DNA from: Desulfuromonadales bacterium
GTDB taxonomy: Bacteria > Desulfobacterota > Desulfuromonadia > Geobacterales > Pseudopelobacteraceae
Assembly: GCA_013377095.1 (NCBI GenBank)
Contig: JACAAY010000015.1
Span: 1-63,913, forward strand
Direction: 5' to 3'
Length of the DNA: 63,913 nt
The notes under the pieces were generated by a model. It was not told where the DNA came from, did not search any database, and saw nothing but the letters and a program-made list of their open reading frames with translations. Both the position numbers and the translations under genes were made by a program. Each line of letters opens with the position of its first letter. The first letter of the stretch is position 1. Shown in pieces: positions 8,490-17,855 of this stretch.

Positions 8490-8635
8490 ACTGTCATATA
8501 TTGCAGACATGTCAAATATGACGGAATTGTATGACGGTTTATCCCCTCCATTCAACACGCTCTTGTCAAGTTTTTTCATATAATCAATCTGTTACACAAA
8601 CAAAATCCTAAATCAATTTTTGGCGAGTTAGTTGC
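8490..8635 (+). promoter_or_regulatory. Sigma-54 control unit 5
   Basis: Palindrome 8490-8525, third half-site GACGG 8533-8537, perfect IHF match AATCAATCTGTTA 8582-8594, promoter TGGCGAGTTAGTTGC 8621-8635; spacing 96 and 27 bp. Upstream, an inverted repeat TCACAGA/TCTGTGA (about 8450-8474) follows the GGDEF gene and may end its transcript. The leader to the next gene is about 220 bp and holds no frame that I can support. Confidence 0.8.
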
Positions 8636-8858
8636 TGTAAGTGTCATCTAAGCTAAATCTGATCGCTGATGCACTTTGCAAAAGGTGACAAGCAGTTTGG
8701 GAGTTGAAAAAGCGCGATTTTAGGATTTTCCCTGATTGTGGATTCACATTCGGTTTTGCTGTGAGACGTGCATCGATTTTTGACAACGCCACATTTGCAT
8801 CCAAGACCGATTATAAGGCTGTATGCACATGACATTCAGCCCAAGAGGCATATCAGAC

Positions 8859-10175
8859 ATGCAACCAACAATCCTGCTCATAGAGGATGATGATTCCACC
8901 CGGTTCGGGTTTGTCCGCTATTTTTCAACAGAGGGGTATCAGGTTAGTGAGGCATCCACACTTGCCGAGGCAGCAAAAGCCATCGCCGCCCGCACCTTCA
9001 AGGCAATAATACTTGACATCAACCTTCCCGACGGCAATGGGATCGACTTTATTGCCATAGCCCGGACACACCAACCCTCGATTCCAATCATAGTCATTAC
9101 CGGTTCAGGTGATATACCCCTTGCTGTGGAAGCTATGCGACGCGGGGCAGACAATTTTCTCGCCAAACCGGTCAACAATGCTGCCTTGGCTGTTTGTCTA
9201 CACAAAACAATCGAAAACAGCGAACGAAAACAACAGCTGCTCGTCAAAAAAAATCATGGGTGGCGGGATGGGTTTTATTTCGGAGAAACCGTTGCCATGC
9301 AGGAAGTACTCCACCTGGCGCAGACGTCGGCATCCAATAACAACCCGGTCATGATTACAGGAGAAACCGGCACGGGAAAGGGAATGCTTGCGCGCTGGAT
9401 CCACAGGCAAAGCGCACGCGCTCCTCATGAATTCGTTGGAATAAATTGTTCCGGCCTGAAGGGAGAAATGTTGTCGAGGGAGCTGTTCGGTAATGTCCGG
9501 GGAGCATATACATCGGCAAACCAGGACCGAAAGGGACTTCTGGATAGTGCCGACCAGGGAACTCTGTATCTCGACGAAATTGGTGACATGGAACTTGCTA
9601 CTCAGTCCCAGTTACTCAAAGTATTGGAGGAGAAAAGCTACCGCAGATTGGGAGATGTTGAGCTCCTAAAAAGCAATTTCCGGCTGATCTGTGCAACTCA
9701 CCACGATATGGAACAGTTGGTTGAGGAAGGCAGGTTCCGGCAGGATCTTATGTACCGCATCAATCTGCTGTGTATTACTATTCCGCCGCTTCGCGAAAGA
9801 ACGGATGATATTCCTGCACTTGTTTCCTATCTGCTGCATGAACTTGGCTCTTCAGATGCGGTGATAACAAAAGACGTTATGAGCATACTCATGGCCTACA
9901 GCTGGCCTGGCAATATCCGGGAATTGAAAAATGTGCTCGAACGGGCGCTGCTGCTCTCACCACGCGGGTCTGCTCTGAGCTACCCGTTTTTCACAGTCCT
10001 GGAAAGCGACCAGCACCAGCAGAAAAGGCACCATCCGAAAACATTACAAGAAATGAAGGAGCAGCACATCAAATTTGCACTGAAATTATTTGGTAACGAT
10101 GTTGAAAAAGCAGCCAAACACTTGAGTATTTCGCGTTCCACCATCTATCGAAGGCTAAAACAGATCGAAATGTGA
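8859..10175 (+). CDS. NtrC-family response regulator with altered sigma-54 loop (EBP 3)
   Basis: 438 residues from ATG 8859, chosen because the protein then begins MQPTILLIEDDD, the normal receiver start; ATG 8823 and 8829 are in frame. The receiver (1-120) keeps the acidic pocket and phosphoacceptor (IILDINLPDGNG). The AAA+ domain has Walker A GETGTGKG near residue 168 and YLDEIGD. The sigma-54 contact loop near residue 214 reads GAYTSA instead of GAFTGA, with the second glycine replaced by serine, which may weaken or change sigma-54 contact. The end is a Fis-type helix-turn-helix (VEKAAKHLSISRSTIYRRL) unlike that of EBP 1 and 2, so its targets differ. It lies behind control unit 5. Confidence 0.9.
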   Translation: MQPTILLIEDDDSTRFGFVRYFSTEGYQVSEASTLAEAAKAIAARTFKAIILDINLPDGNGIDFIAIARTHQPSIPIIVITGSGDIPLAVEAMRRGADNFLAKPVNNAALAVCLHKTIENSERKQQLLVKKNHGWRDGFYFGETVAMQEVLHLAQTSASNNNPVMITGETGTGKGMLARWIHRQSARAPHEFVGINCSGLKGEMLSRELFGNVRGAYTSANQDRKGLLDSADQGTLYLDEIGDMELATQSQLLKVLEEKSYRRLGDVELLKSNFRLICATHHDMEQLVEEGRFRQDLMYRINLLCITIPPLRERTDDIPALVSYLLHELGSSDAVITKDVMSILMAYSWPGNIRELKNVLERALLLSPRGSALSYPFFTVLESDQHQQKRHHPKTLQEMKEQHIKFALKLFGNDVEKAAKHLSISRSTIYRRLKQIEM

Positions 10176-10277
10176 ATGTAATGCCAACAAGTGCCACGTC
10201 CTCTCCGAAGGGCACCGACCGATATTTCACTTTTAGCGATACACCATGAATAATATCAAAACATCAAGGAGGTGTTT

Positions 10278-10499
10278 ATGGCACGAACCCAAAAAATCGA
10301 GACAAAGGAAACTAAGGTAACGCGCACTAAAAAGAAAGAAAAAGAATATTTACAGAACATAATCACGCTCCGAATTAGCGATAAACAGAAAATAACGTTG
10401 AAAAAGTTATCCAAGGCCACATCCAAAAGCATCTCGGATATTATGAGGGAAGCGGTAAACCTTTGGAGCGCTAAACGACGCAAATTGTGCCTGGATTAA
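10278..10499 (+). CDS. Ribbon-helix-helix DNA-binding protein
   Basis: 73 residues starting at ATG 10278 behind AAGGAGG. A basic, lysine-rich N-terminal arm (about 30 residues) is followed by IITLRISDKQKITLKKLSKATSKSISDIMREAVNLW, which has the strand-helix-helix pattern of CopG/Arc-type repressors. No toxin partner gene follows, so a plain regulator seems more likely than an antitoxin. It probably shares the EBP 3 transcript, 102 bp upstream. Confidence 0.6.
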   Translation: MARTQKIETKETKVTRTKKKEKEYLQNIITLRISDKQKITLKKLSKATSKSISDIMREAVNLWSAKRRKLCLD

Positions 10500-10620
10500 A
10501 TACTCCCTTTCTGTTCTGTTCATAGAGAGATAACAAATAATACACCAGAAAGGTATGCGGATGCATCGAGTGTAAGTGTCTTATTGACAGATGTGATGGA
10601 CTGGGGTGATGCAGGACTCT

Positions 10621-11697
10621 TCAGGAAGGTTCTGTGTTTTCTTTATCAGTCTCCAGTGTTTGGCCGGTATCCGTTACATCCCGCCATACGGTGATAAGGA
10701 TCGCGAAAAGAACTGGCCCCAGGATAAGACCAAGAATCCCCAGCGTAAACACTCCGCAGATCGCTCCCAGCACAATCGCGGCCGTTGGAATACTGCTCTT
10801 TGCGTCAATGGCAAGCGGACGAACTATGTTATCGGCAAGTCCAACAAATAACACGCACCAGAGCGCCAGGAGTCCTGCCTTGAGATAGGCACCGTTGATG
10901 GCGACCAGGGCAGCAAGTGGCACCCAGACAACAGCCGTGCCGACCACCGGCACCAGCGCGGCCAGAGCCGTCAATGCACCGCACAGAATCGGGGCGGGGG
11001 CTCCGGCGACAAAATACCCGAGCCCGGCGGTTGCGCCCTGGACAAGACAGGTGAGGATTGTTCCGACGGTCACGGCTGTTGTCGTGGAGCGAATCTCGGA
11101 AAAATAGTACCGCGCCTTGTCCTGATTACGAGCGAAGCGGTTGATGGCAGTCGCTACAATTGTTTCTCCATCCCGGTAGATAAAAAAGAGTATGAACAGC
11201 GCCACAGCCAGGGTGAAGACAAGTTCCCAGAGGTTCAGTGCGGTGTTGGTCGCCAGGCCGAGAAGATAATCCGAAGCACCGCCAGCAAGCTTTGCTCCGA
11301 ACCCGGCCAGATCGATGCCAAACTGATCACCCAGGGTGAAGAGTTTGCGTGCGACGGGAATATGGCTGAGAGCACCTGCACCGCTGGTCGTAAATGCCAG
11401 AACAAGCCGCTCACCTTCCGAGTACCAGTCGGCGGCATTTTCGGCGACCATTGCGATCAGGGCTGCAATGGGCAGGATGATGCACACGGTTATCGCGAGA
11501 ACCATCAGTCCGGCTGAGCGGTCAGGATGACCGGGGAACTTCCTGTTCAGTCGATTGTAGTGGGGCAGGGTCGCAATGCCGATGATCAGTGACCACGCCA
11601 GCGGCTTGGCGATTGGGGCCGCCAGCAGGGCAACCAGCCAGACAGCGGCGGCCGTGGCCAGGGCTGCCATGATGCTCAGGTATGTTTTTCTGTCCAT
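10621..11697 (-). CDS. AI-2E family (PerM/YdiK-type) membrane exporter
   Basis: 358 residues with about eight hydrophobic spans: a pair at the N-terminus, VLAITVCIILPIAALIAMVA, LNLWELVFTLAVALFILFFIYRDGE, then a C-terminal block rich in small residues (ILCGALTALAALVPVVGTAVVWVPLAAL, AAIVLGAICGVFTLGILGLILGPVLFAI). This is the layout of the AI-2E transporter family, whose members export small solutes, often in exchange for ions. It is the last gene of a three-gene unit with the GH13 and oleate hydratase genes, 16 bp behind the former. The substrate is unknown. Confidence 0.85.
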   Translation of the reverse strand: MDRKTYLSIMAALATAAAVWLVALLAAPIAKPLAWSLIIGIATLPHYNRLNRKFPGHPDRSAGLMVLAITVCIILPIAALIAMVAENAADWYSEGERLVLAFTTSGAGALSHIPVARKLFTLGDQFGIDLAGFGAKLAGGASDYLLGLATNTALNLWELVFTLAVALFILFFIYRDGETIVATAINRFARNQDKARYYFSEIRSTTTAVTVGTILTCLVQGATAGLGYFVAGAPAPILCGALTALAALVPVVGTAVVWVPLAALVAINGAYLKAGLLALWCVLFVGLADNIVRPLAIDAKSSIPTAAIVLGAICGVFTLGILGLILGPVLFAILITVWRDVTDTGQTLETDKENTEPS

Positions 11698-11713
11698 GGT
11701 CGTCTTTCGCCAG

Positions 11714-13501
11714 CTATTGCGAAAAAATCAGCACGCTGTAGGGGCCAATGGAAAGTGTCGCGTGGAAGGGGAAGCCATCGTACTCCCCTGTTTCGGCAAC
11801 GACGTCGCTGCTGGGATGACTCAGGAAGTCGTTGCTGTAGCCGTTCCAATCGCTGTTGAATCGAAGCTTCCATGAACCTGCGGCCGGGAAGCCGACGATG
11901 TATCCGTCCCGCGGGGCGTTGAAAAAGTTGGCAACGATCACAACATCGTCCGATGGTCCGCCCGTGTCCCAGCGGTGGAAGGCGATGATTTTGCTTTCGT
12001 CGTTCAGGTGATGGACCTGGGTGAACTGCCCGCTGAGTCCGGCCGTGCCGCTGTCGCGGTTGAGGCGCAGTCGGATGAGGTCGCGATACAGCCGAACGAT
12101 ACCGTGGAATTCCTCGTTTTGATCCCAGTCGAGCGGGACCGTGTCGCGGAACCATTCGCCTTCAAGAAATTCCTGGCCTTGGAAGAGCATGGGAATGCCC
12201 GGCGCGGTAAAGACCATGGCGGCGGCCAGGGTTGAACGTTTTCGCGCATACCACCCCTTGGAATCGTTCGGGTTGATCTCTTGCGGCACGCGTTCATGGC
12301 CGTTCGCCACCTCGTCGTGGGATTCGCTGTAGATGACCCGGTCGAAGGCATCGTCGTTGTAGCGGTAGCAGATGGCGTCGCGGATGGCTGAAAGCGAACG
12401 CTGTTCGTCCTGCGGAGTGACCACCGCCTGACGGATGGGGTGGACGAACATGGCGTCCCACTGCGAGCCGAACCCGGCGCCGCCGGCTCCCACATCCCTG
12501 GTGAGCCATTTGTAGTTCTGCAGGTCCTCGGCGATGGTGATCCGGCCGGGGTATTTTTGGGAAATCTGGCTGTTGATCCATTGAAGCAGGCTCCACCCTT
12601 CGGGAATATCATGGTCGCGGGAACCATCAACGGTGCGAATAAACTGGGTGCAGTCGAAGCGGATGCCATCCACGTGGTATTCCTCAAGCCACATCATAAC
12701 GTTATCGAAAAGGTATTGTCGGACCTCGCCACGCCCGTAATCGGGTCGGGTTTCCCCCCACGGTGTAATGGCCCGCTCGTTGTTGTAGAAGTAGATCCCG
12801 CCGCGACTGTTCTCGGACCATCCGTCAAATTGCCAGAGATCGAGGTCGTTGGGCCCCAGGTGGTTATAGACCACATCCAGGATAACCGCGATGCCCTGCT
12901 GGTGGGCGCGCTTTACGAACCGTTTAAATGCCAGGGGACCGCCATAGGTGAGCTCCACGGAAAAAATATGGGCGGGGTTGTAGCCCCACGACCGCTCTCC
13001 TGCAAACTCGCCCACCGGCATGATCTGGATTGCATTGACGCCGAGCTTTTTCAAATGTCCCAGACGGGCAGATACCGAGGCGAATTGCCCAGACCGGTTG
13101 TCGTCCTCCTGGTCGTTGAACGTTCCGACATGCAGTTCGTAAATGACGAGTTCGTTCCACGGCGCGAGCTTGAAGTCATCCCCCCCCCAGTCAAAGCTCG
13201 GGTCGTGAACGATGGCGTTGCCGACCGAACCGGTTACCTCGCGGGCATAGGGATCGATGCGGCTTAACTCGCCTTTGTCCGTGGTCAGCAGGAACTTGTA
13301 CTGATCGCCGATACGGGCTTCAGGTACATCAGCGTACCAGTAACCGTTCTCCTCGCCTTGCAAGGGGTGTTTGTCGCCATCCCATCCGTTGAACGATCCG
13401 ATGACGGATACCCGCTCCGCATGGGGCGCCCACAGGCGAAACGCGACTCCTCCCCCGTGGGGGATCGCTCCCATGCCCTTGATCTTGGTTTTATCGCTCA
13501 T
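11714..13501 (-). CDS. GH13 glucan enzyme, branching-enzyme-like
   Basis: 595 residues. An N-terminal CBM48-type domain (FRLWAPHAERVSVIGSFNGWDGDKHPL, about 20-110) precedes a TIM-barrel of glycoside hydrolase family 13. The four conserved regions are DVVYNHLGP, GIRFDCTQF (nucleophile Asp), ITIAEDLQ (acid/base Glu) and YSESHDEVA. The overall form fits alpha-1,4-glucan branching enzymes, though trehalohydrolases of similar length exist. I chose ATG 13501, after GGAGG at 7-8 bp, over an upstream start inside the oleate hydratase gene. It suggests glycogen or maltodextrin metabolism as part of the stress cargo. Confidence 0.85.
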   Translation of the reverse strand: MSDKTKIKGMGAIPHGGGVAFRLWAPHAERVSVIGSFNGWDGDKHPLQGEENGYWYADVPEARIGDQYKFLLTTDKGELSRIDPYAREVTGSVGNAIVHDPSFDWGGDDFKLAPWNELVIYELHVGTFNDQEDDNRSGQFASVSARLGHLKKLGVNAIQIMPVGEFAGERSWGYNPAHIFSVELTYGGPLAFKRFVKRAHQQGIAVILDVVYNHLGPNDLDLWQFDGWSENSRGGIYFYNNERAITPWGETRPDYGRGEVRQYLFDNVMMWLEEYHVDGIRFDCTQFIRTVDGSRDHDIPEGWSLLQWINSQISQKYPGRITIAEDLQNYKWLTRDVGAGGAGFGSQWDAMFVHPIRQAVVTPQDEQRSLSAIRDAICYRYNDDAFDRVIYSESHDEVANGHERVPQEINPNDSKGWYARKRSTLAAAMVFTAPGIPMLFQGQEFLEGEWFRDTVPLDWDQNEEFHGIVRLYRDLIRLRLNRDSGTAGLSGQFTQVHHLNDESKIIAFHRWDTGGPSDDVVIVANFFNAPRDGYIVGFPAAGSWKLRFNSDWNGYSNDFLSHPSSDVVAETGEYDGFPFHATLSIGPYSVLIFSQ

Positions 13502-13521
13502 GAGGATAACCTCCGTGTTCA

Positions 13522-15093
13522 TCACTTGAATGCCTTGATCAACGCGTCAAACTGCACTTGAAGTGATGTGGCATGTGGCGTTACAGCCGGGATTGTTCGG
13601 TCGATAGCAAGCAGCTCGTATACGGCCATCTGAGCCGCCCGCACCGAGTATTCCACCGTAAAAACGACATCATCAGGAATTTCCACGAACTGGCTGATGA
13701 ACGCGAAATTCTTTGAACCAGGCGGCACCGGCAGCGGTCGATCACCGAGTACGCGCGGCATGAACATGCTGGTGAGATACGGCATTCTGCAGGGGATGCA
13801 GATGGCCGTTTCAACGGTCTCCGGATCGAATCGCAGGTGACCGCACAGTTCCCGCAGAATTTCCTCACCAGTGCATTCGGCCATCGGTTTTGGAACAAAA
13901 TCGCCGACCCGGTCCGGAAACAGCGCGTAGCCCCAGAACACCTGCACATCGGCAGGCTGGTTCGGGAAGTGAGGTTGAGCGGCCAGTACTATGGACATCA
14001 GCCAATTCGAATCCTTGAACGTCACCAGACCGCCGGTACCCGGCTCGTTGCCGCTAAATTGATACATCTTGTCGAAGAAGGCCGGGGTCTTCAGGGTTAC
14101 CGTAAACGACTCCCAATAGGATTGCGCAATGCAGCTGTTAAAAACCGCGGGATTGCCAAGCTGTGGTCGTCCCTCAGCCAGCTTTTCCCAGAGTGTCCAG
14201 CCGCTGCTGTCTCTTTTTGTCAGTTTTGCAGGGGCGCTTGTCATTGAACCCAGGCTGGAGGCATCGGTCATGGAGCCGTTTTGAATGAAGACGAGGTCTC
14301 CGGCGTTAACGGCAATCACCTCATGAATACTCTGCCGCAGACACTGGATGCCGGTCACGGTGAACGTTTTGTCCACGGTCGTAAGGTCGAGATCCGTCAC
14401 CGTGCAATCCATAACCAGATGGACGCCCTGGGCTTTGAGCCAGGTCTGCAAGGGCAGCACCAGGGAGTGATACTGGTTGTAAATGGTACGCTTGACACCC
14501 GCAAGCGTCTCAATACGGGAAAACTCGAGCATGAAGCGCCGCAGGTACCGTTTGAACTCAACAGCACTGTGCCAGGGCTGGAAGGCAAAAGTGGTGGACC
14601 ACATGTACCAGAATTCGGTGTCAAAAAAAGCGGGCGAAAACCAATCGGTGATACAGCTTGCGGCCAGGGTGTCTTCATCCGACTTGCTGAGTTTCAGCAA
14701 GTCCATGCGGTCCTGCATGGTAAAACCCATGGAGGTCACCGGGACCTTTGCGCGTCGTTTGTCCACAAGCCGTGCCATGGAATGCGCCTGGTGCTTCTGA
14801 TTGAACTCCACGGTTTCTTCCAGTACTGATTTGCCGGGGTGGTTCAGCGAGGGAATCGATTTGAAAAGATCCCAGGTGCATTCGTAGTTGTCGGTAGTCA
14901 GCATGCGTCCGCCGCGCAGTGAATAGCCTGACACCGGGTCTCCGGCGCCGTCCAGGCTTCCGCCCAAAACTGGAGCTGCTTCAAGGATAAATATATTTTC
15001 GCCGGGCAGGTTGCCGTCGCGGATCATGAAGGCTGCAGCAGCCAGGGATCCGATACCGCCACCCACGAGATACGCCTTTGGTTTTGTGTCCAT
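13522..15093 (-). CDS. ohyA: Oleate hydratase (myosin-cross-reactive antigen family)
   Basis: 523 residues matching the MCRA/oleate hydratase family, FAD-dependent enzymes that add water to the cis-9 double bond of oleic and palmitoleic acids. The FAD motif is YLVGGGIGSLAAAAFMIRDG at residues 8-27. Family landmarks such as SGYSLRGGRMLTTDNYECTWDLF, WYMWSTTFAFQPWHSA and NPAVFNSCIAQSYWESFTVT are present. No signal peptide is seen. It is the first gene behind control unit 6, with a ribosome site GAGGAGGAA ahead of ATG 15093. Detoxifying free unsaturated fatty acids fits a membrane-stress role. Confidence 0.92.
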   Translation of the reverse strand: MDTKPKAYLVGGGIGSLAAAAFMIRDGNLPGENIFILEAAPVLGGSLDGAGDPVSGYSLRGGRMLTTDNYECTWDLFKSIPSLNHPGKSVLEETVEFNQKHQAHSMARLVDKRRAKVPVTSMGFTMQDRMDLLKLSKSDEDTLAASCITDWFSPAFFDTEFWYMWSTTFAFQPWHSAVEFKRYLRRFMLEFSRIETLAGVKRTIYNQYHSLVLPLQTWLKAQGVHLVMDCTVTDLDLTTVDKTFTVTGIQCLRQSIHEVIAVNAGDLVFIQNGSMTDASSLGSMTSAPAKLTKRDSSGWTLWEKLAEGRPQLGNPAVFNSCIAQSYWESFTVTLKTPAFFDKMYQFSGNEPGTGGLVTFKDSNWLMSIVLAAQPHFPNQPADVQVFWGYALFPDRVGDFVPKPMAECTGEEILRELCGHLRFDPETVETAICIPCRMPYLTSMFMPRVLGDRPLPVPPGSKNFAFISQFVEIPDDVVFTVEYSVRAAQMAVYELLAIDRTIPAVTPHATSLQVQFDALIKAFK

Positions 15094-15157
15094 GTTGTAT
15101 GATTCCTCCTCAGAGCTTGGTTGAGTACCCGATGCAAGACTGCCAGGGAGGTACGTC

Positions 15158-15302
15158 GCAACGAACGTGCCAGAGAAAACATCACGTGGATCGGGTGCAA
15201 TAAGCTGATTTCAGTGGTTAAAAACCGAATGGGGTGGGGCGGGTAAAAGGAAAGCCGTCAACGGTATCTGTTATATATAACAAAACTGTCATAAATGACG
15301 GA
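15158..15302 (-). promoter_or_regulatory. Sigma-54 control unit 6
   Basis: Minus strand: palindrome 15267-15302, third half-site CCGTC (plus) 15255-15259, IHF-like site 15198-15210 with one mismatch, promoter TGGCACGTTCGTTGC 15158-15172. Spacing is 95 bp, IHF to promoter 26 bp. It drives ohyA, the GH13 gene and the AI-2E exporter. The palindrome is 80 bp beyond the stop of the neighbouring unit (15383). Confidence 0.8.
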
Positions 15303-15382
15303 CCGGCTGATGCCTTCACACTCTTCACAGGAGCTGTCAGGTTTCCAATGGGTGGCGCGTGAAACGTTTTTTTCAGTTTTGG

Positions 15383-15880
15383 TCATGGTTCTTGTAATTC
15401 TTGCGTTGTTTTCTGGTTAAGGAGTCCAGAACCGATTTTTTTGTAGGTAACCAGTTTCTGCTTTGTTTTCCGGGATGCTTTTAGCGTCCCGGCGTTAATC
15501 CTCCTCAGTGCATCTTCTGTAATGAAAAGAAATTCTCCATAGTCCTCTCGGGCAAAAGATTTCTTTGCGGCGTTCAGATACTCTTGCACGGTTTTAAAGG
15601 AATACCTTTTTTGCGGAATACGTGGTTTGGCCAGTGGTTGTGGCTGTTCCTTGATTTCTTGCGCAGGTGGTACAGGTGGTATCGGTTGCGCAACTGGTTC
15701 GACTTCCGTTGTTTTTTGCTGGGGGACAGGTTGGGTGGGTGGTGACAGCGGATCCGGATTATCCATCCGGGAGGCGGGATTATAAATGTTGGACGCCGGG
15801 TTACTGATCGGATTCATTGCTGCTTTTGCAGCTATTTGAAAGAAAATAACTATGGCTATTCCGGTAACTAATCTTTTCAT
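15383..15880 (-). CDS. Proline-rich secreted protein of unknown function
   Basis: 165 residues from ATG 15880, which has GAGGAAG at 8 bp; ATG 15886 is too close to the site. A signal peptide (MKRLVTGIAIVIFFQIAAKAA) leads into a proline-rich, low-complexity stretch with repeated NP motifs (NPISNPASNIYNPASRMDNP) and PVP/PIPP repeats, then a compact basic helical part (about 95-150: TVQEYLNAAKKSFAREDYGEFLFITEDALRRI) that resembles a TPR-like helix pair. I do not recognise a named family. It is the last gene of the CurA-PoxB unit. Confidence 0.65.
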   Translation of the reverse strand: MKRLVTGIAIVIFFQIAAKAAMNPISNPASNIYNPASRMDNPDPLSPPTQPVPQQKTTEVEPVAQPIPPVPPAQEIKEQPQPLAKPRIPQKRYSFKTVQEYLNAAKKSFAREDYGEFLFITEDALRRINAGTLKASRKTKQKLVTYKKIGSGLLNQKTTQELQEP

Positions 15881-15946
15881 GTACATGACTTCCTCAATAT
15901 GATTTGGATTGACGCTTCATAGTCATTGCGCCCTAATAATTCATGT

Positions 15947-16681
15947 TTATGGGGAGATCGGCAGTTTGAGCTCGACAAAAAACGGCAGATGGTCTGACGC
16001 CATTCGAACCACTCCTTCGGCCGGAACCTTTACCGCTTCCACGTCAAGATCGTCGGAAATGAAAATATGATCATAGTTGAGAAGAGGGTGCGAACTTGGC
16101 CAGATCTTTTCACTGCGGCCGTTTACTTTCAGTTTTTCCACATTCCTGAGTCTTTCTTCCAATAACCTGAAAACCGTCGATCCGGACTGGGTGTTGAAAT
16201 CACCACACAGAATCACGGGCGGATGACAGTCCGGACTGTTCAGCCATTCCGGGCCGACAAGCACCCGTGCCTGGTTGAGGCGTGAGGCGGGAGTCAGTCC
16301 CAGGTGGGTATTCAGGATCTGGATTCGGACGCTGAAAGCCTCGACTTCCACCCAGAGTGCGCCCCGTCTTGCAAGAGTATGCCATCTGCGGGGCCTGTGC
16401 AGCCCGCCGGCCTTGACCATTTTCATCGGATAACGGCTCAGTATGGTATTGCCGCAGCGTTCTTTCTCGATCCATACCTCCGGGAAATTCAAGCTTTGTG
16501 CAATAATGGCGGCCTGGTCATGTAATGCGGGACGCACCTGCCCGTAGTCGACCTCTTGCAAAGCCACGATATCCGGTTGATGGGCGGAAATTACCTCGGA
16601 AATACGTTCAGGAGATATTTTGCGGTCTCCGCCAATGCAGCGGTGAATATTATAGGTAATGATGCGCAGGCGGTTTGGCAT
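15947..16681 (-). CDS. Endonuclease/exonuclease/phosphatase family protein
   Basis: 244 residues with the landmarks of the EEP superfamily of metal-dependent phosphoesterases: RIITYNIHRCIGGD at the start, IVALQEVD (metal-binding Glu), ILNTHLGLTP, ILCGDFNT, YDHIFISD and ASDHLPFFVEL with the catalytic Asp-His pair at the end. There is no signal peptide or membrane segment. Members act on DNA, lipids or phosphoinositide-like substrates, and the substrate here cannot be told. It starts 25 bp after the aldolase gene in the same unit. Confidence 0.88.
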   Translation of the reverse strand: MPNRLRIITYNIHRCIGGDRKISPERISEVISAHQPDIVALQEVDYGQVRPALHDQAAIIAQSLNFPEVWIEKERCGNTILSRYPMKMVKAGGLHRPRRWHTLARRGALWVEVEAFSVRIQILNTHLGLTPASRLNQARVLVGPEWLNSPDCHPPVILCGDFNTQSGSTVFRLLEERLRNVEKLKVNGRSEKIWPSSHPLLNYDHIFISDDLDVEAVKVPAEGVVRMASDHLPFFVELKLPISP

Positions 16682-16705
16682 TGGATCTCACGTTGTGCTG
16701 CCTGC

Positions 16706-17728
16706 TCATGCTCTTTCCATCGCGGCACTGTATTCGCCTCGGCGCGCTGAACGGTTGCAATTGGCTCGATGATAGAGAGCATGCTGTGCCGCCATAACAT
16801 GGATATCTTTACCCTGCCAGATCTCCAAAGCCGGTTGCTGGATGGCGCGGGCATACGAAAACGTCAACGCCCATGGCAGTCGCGATCTGAATCTGGCATT
16901 CATGGCATTCAGGCGGGCAGAGGCCAGTTCACCGGATTGGCCGCCCGAAAGGAAAGCAATCCCCGGAACAGCAGCAGGGACAGTTCGCAAGAGGCACCTG
17001 ACGGTTGCGTCGGCCACCTCGTCCAGCGTTGCTTGCGTGCGGCAACTTAAACCGGGAAGAACCATGTTGGGCTTCAGGATCATTCCCTCCAACACCACCA
17101 TTTGACGGTAAAGCTGATTGAAAACCGAATGCAGGACTTCCTCCGTTACTTCGTAGCAACGCTCCAGGGTGTGATCTCCATCCATCAGGACTTCCGGTTC
17201 GACGATGGGGACCAAGCCAGCTTCCTGGCACAACGCTGCATAGCGAGCCAAAGCATGGGCGTTGGCTGCGATGCAACCCCGGCTGGGAATGCCGTTGCCC
17301 ATGGTTATCACTCCGCGCCATTTTGCAAAACGGGCCCCCATGTGGAAATATTCCTTGAGGCGGTCACGCAAGCCGTCCAGACCTTCGGTAATTTTTTCCC
17401 CTGGATGGCCTGCCAGCTCCGTGGCACCCCTGTCAACCTTGATACCGGGAATGATTCCCGCATCAGTGATGGCTTTGACAAAAGGAGTGCCATCTTTCTT
17501 GCTTTGGCGGATCGTTTCGTCGAAGAGGATTACGCCGCTGATGCTCTCATTGAGACCGGGTGTGGTCACAATCAGTTCCCGGTAGGCGCGCCGGGCCTCT
17601 TCGGTCCGGGGAATACCCAGCGCGGCAAACCGCTTGTCGCAGGTCGGGTGGCTTTCATCCATGGCAAGCAAACCCTTGTCGGTGGCGACCAATGCCTTGG
17701 CGATGTCTCTTAGTTTTTGCGTATGCAT
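16706..17728 (-). CDS. Class I fructose-bisphosphate aldolase
   Basis: 340 residues of the eukaryote-like class I aldolase family (KGLLAMDESHPTCDKRFAALGI at the N-terminus). The Schiff-base lysine is in MILKPNMVLPG. GIKVDRGATELAG, ARFAKWRGVI, PIVEPEVL and FLSGGQSG line the sugar-phosphate site. It cleaves fructose 1,6-bisphosphate to two triose phosphates without a metal ion, so it should keep working when metal-dependent class II enzymes are damaged by oxidants. The gene lies between WrbA and the EEP protein in the PoxB unit. Confidence 0.93.
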   Translation of the reverse strand: MHTQKLRDIAKALVATDKGLLAMDESHPTCDKRFAALGIPRTEEARRAYRELIVTTPGLNESISGVILFDETIRQSKKDGTPFVKAITDAGIIPGIKVDRGATELAGHPGEKITEGLDGLRDRLKEYFHMGARFAKWRGVITMGNGIPSRGCIAANAHALARYAALCQEAGLVPIVEPEVLMDGDHTLERCYEVTEEVLHSVFNQLYRQMVVLEGMILKPNMVLPGLSCRTQATLDEVADATVRCLLRTVPAAVPGIAFLSGGQSGELASARLNAMNARFRSRLPWALTFSYARAIQQPALEIWQGKDIHVMAAQHALYHRANCNRSARRGEYSAAMERA

Positions 17729-17855
17729 GTGTAGTTACTCCATTCTTATCAGCAGGAACAGGGTATCCTGAAGATATGGCATCCTGGCCGCTCCCGAAGA
17801 GTGCCTGTTCACGGCACTCCTCCCCATGGACAAACATGATGATCAGGTTTGAATG

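Noticed and set aside
8636..8858. Riboswitch or small gene in the leader of EBP 3
   Set aside because: I looked for paired stems and short frames and found nothing beyond chance.
12440..13267. A 275-codon plus-strand frame opposite the GH13 gene
   Set aside because: No ribosome site, no motif and full overlap with a clear enzyme gene.
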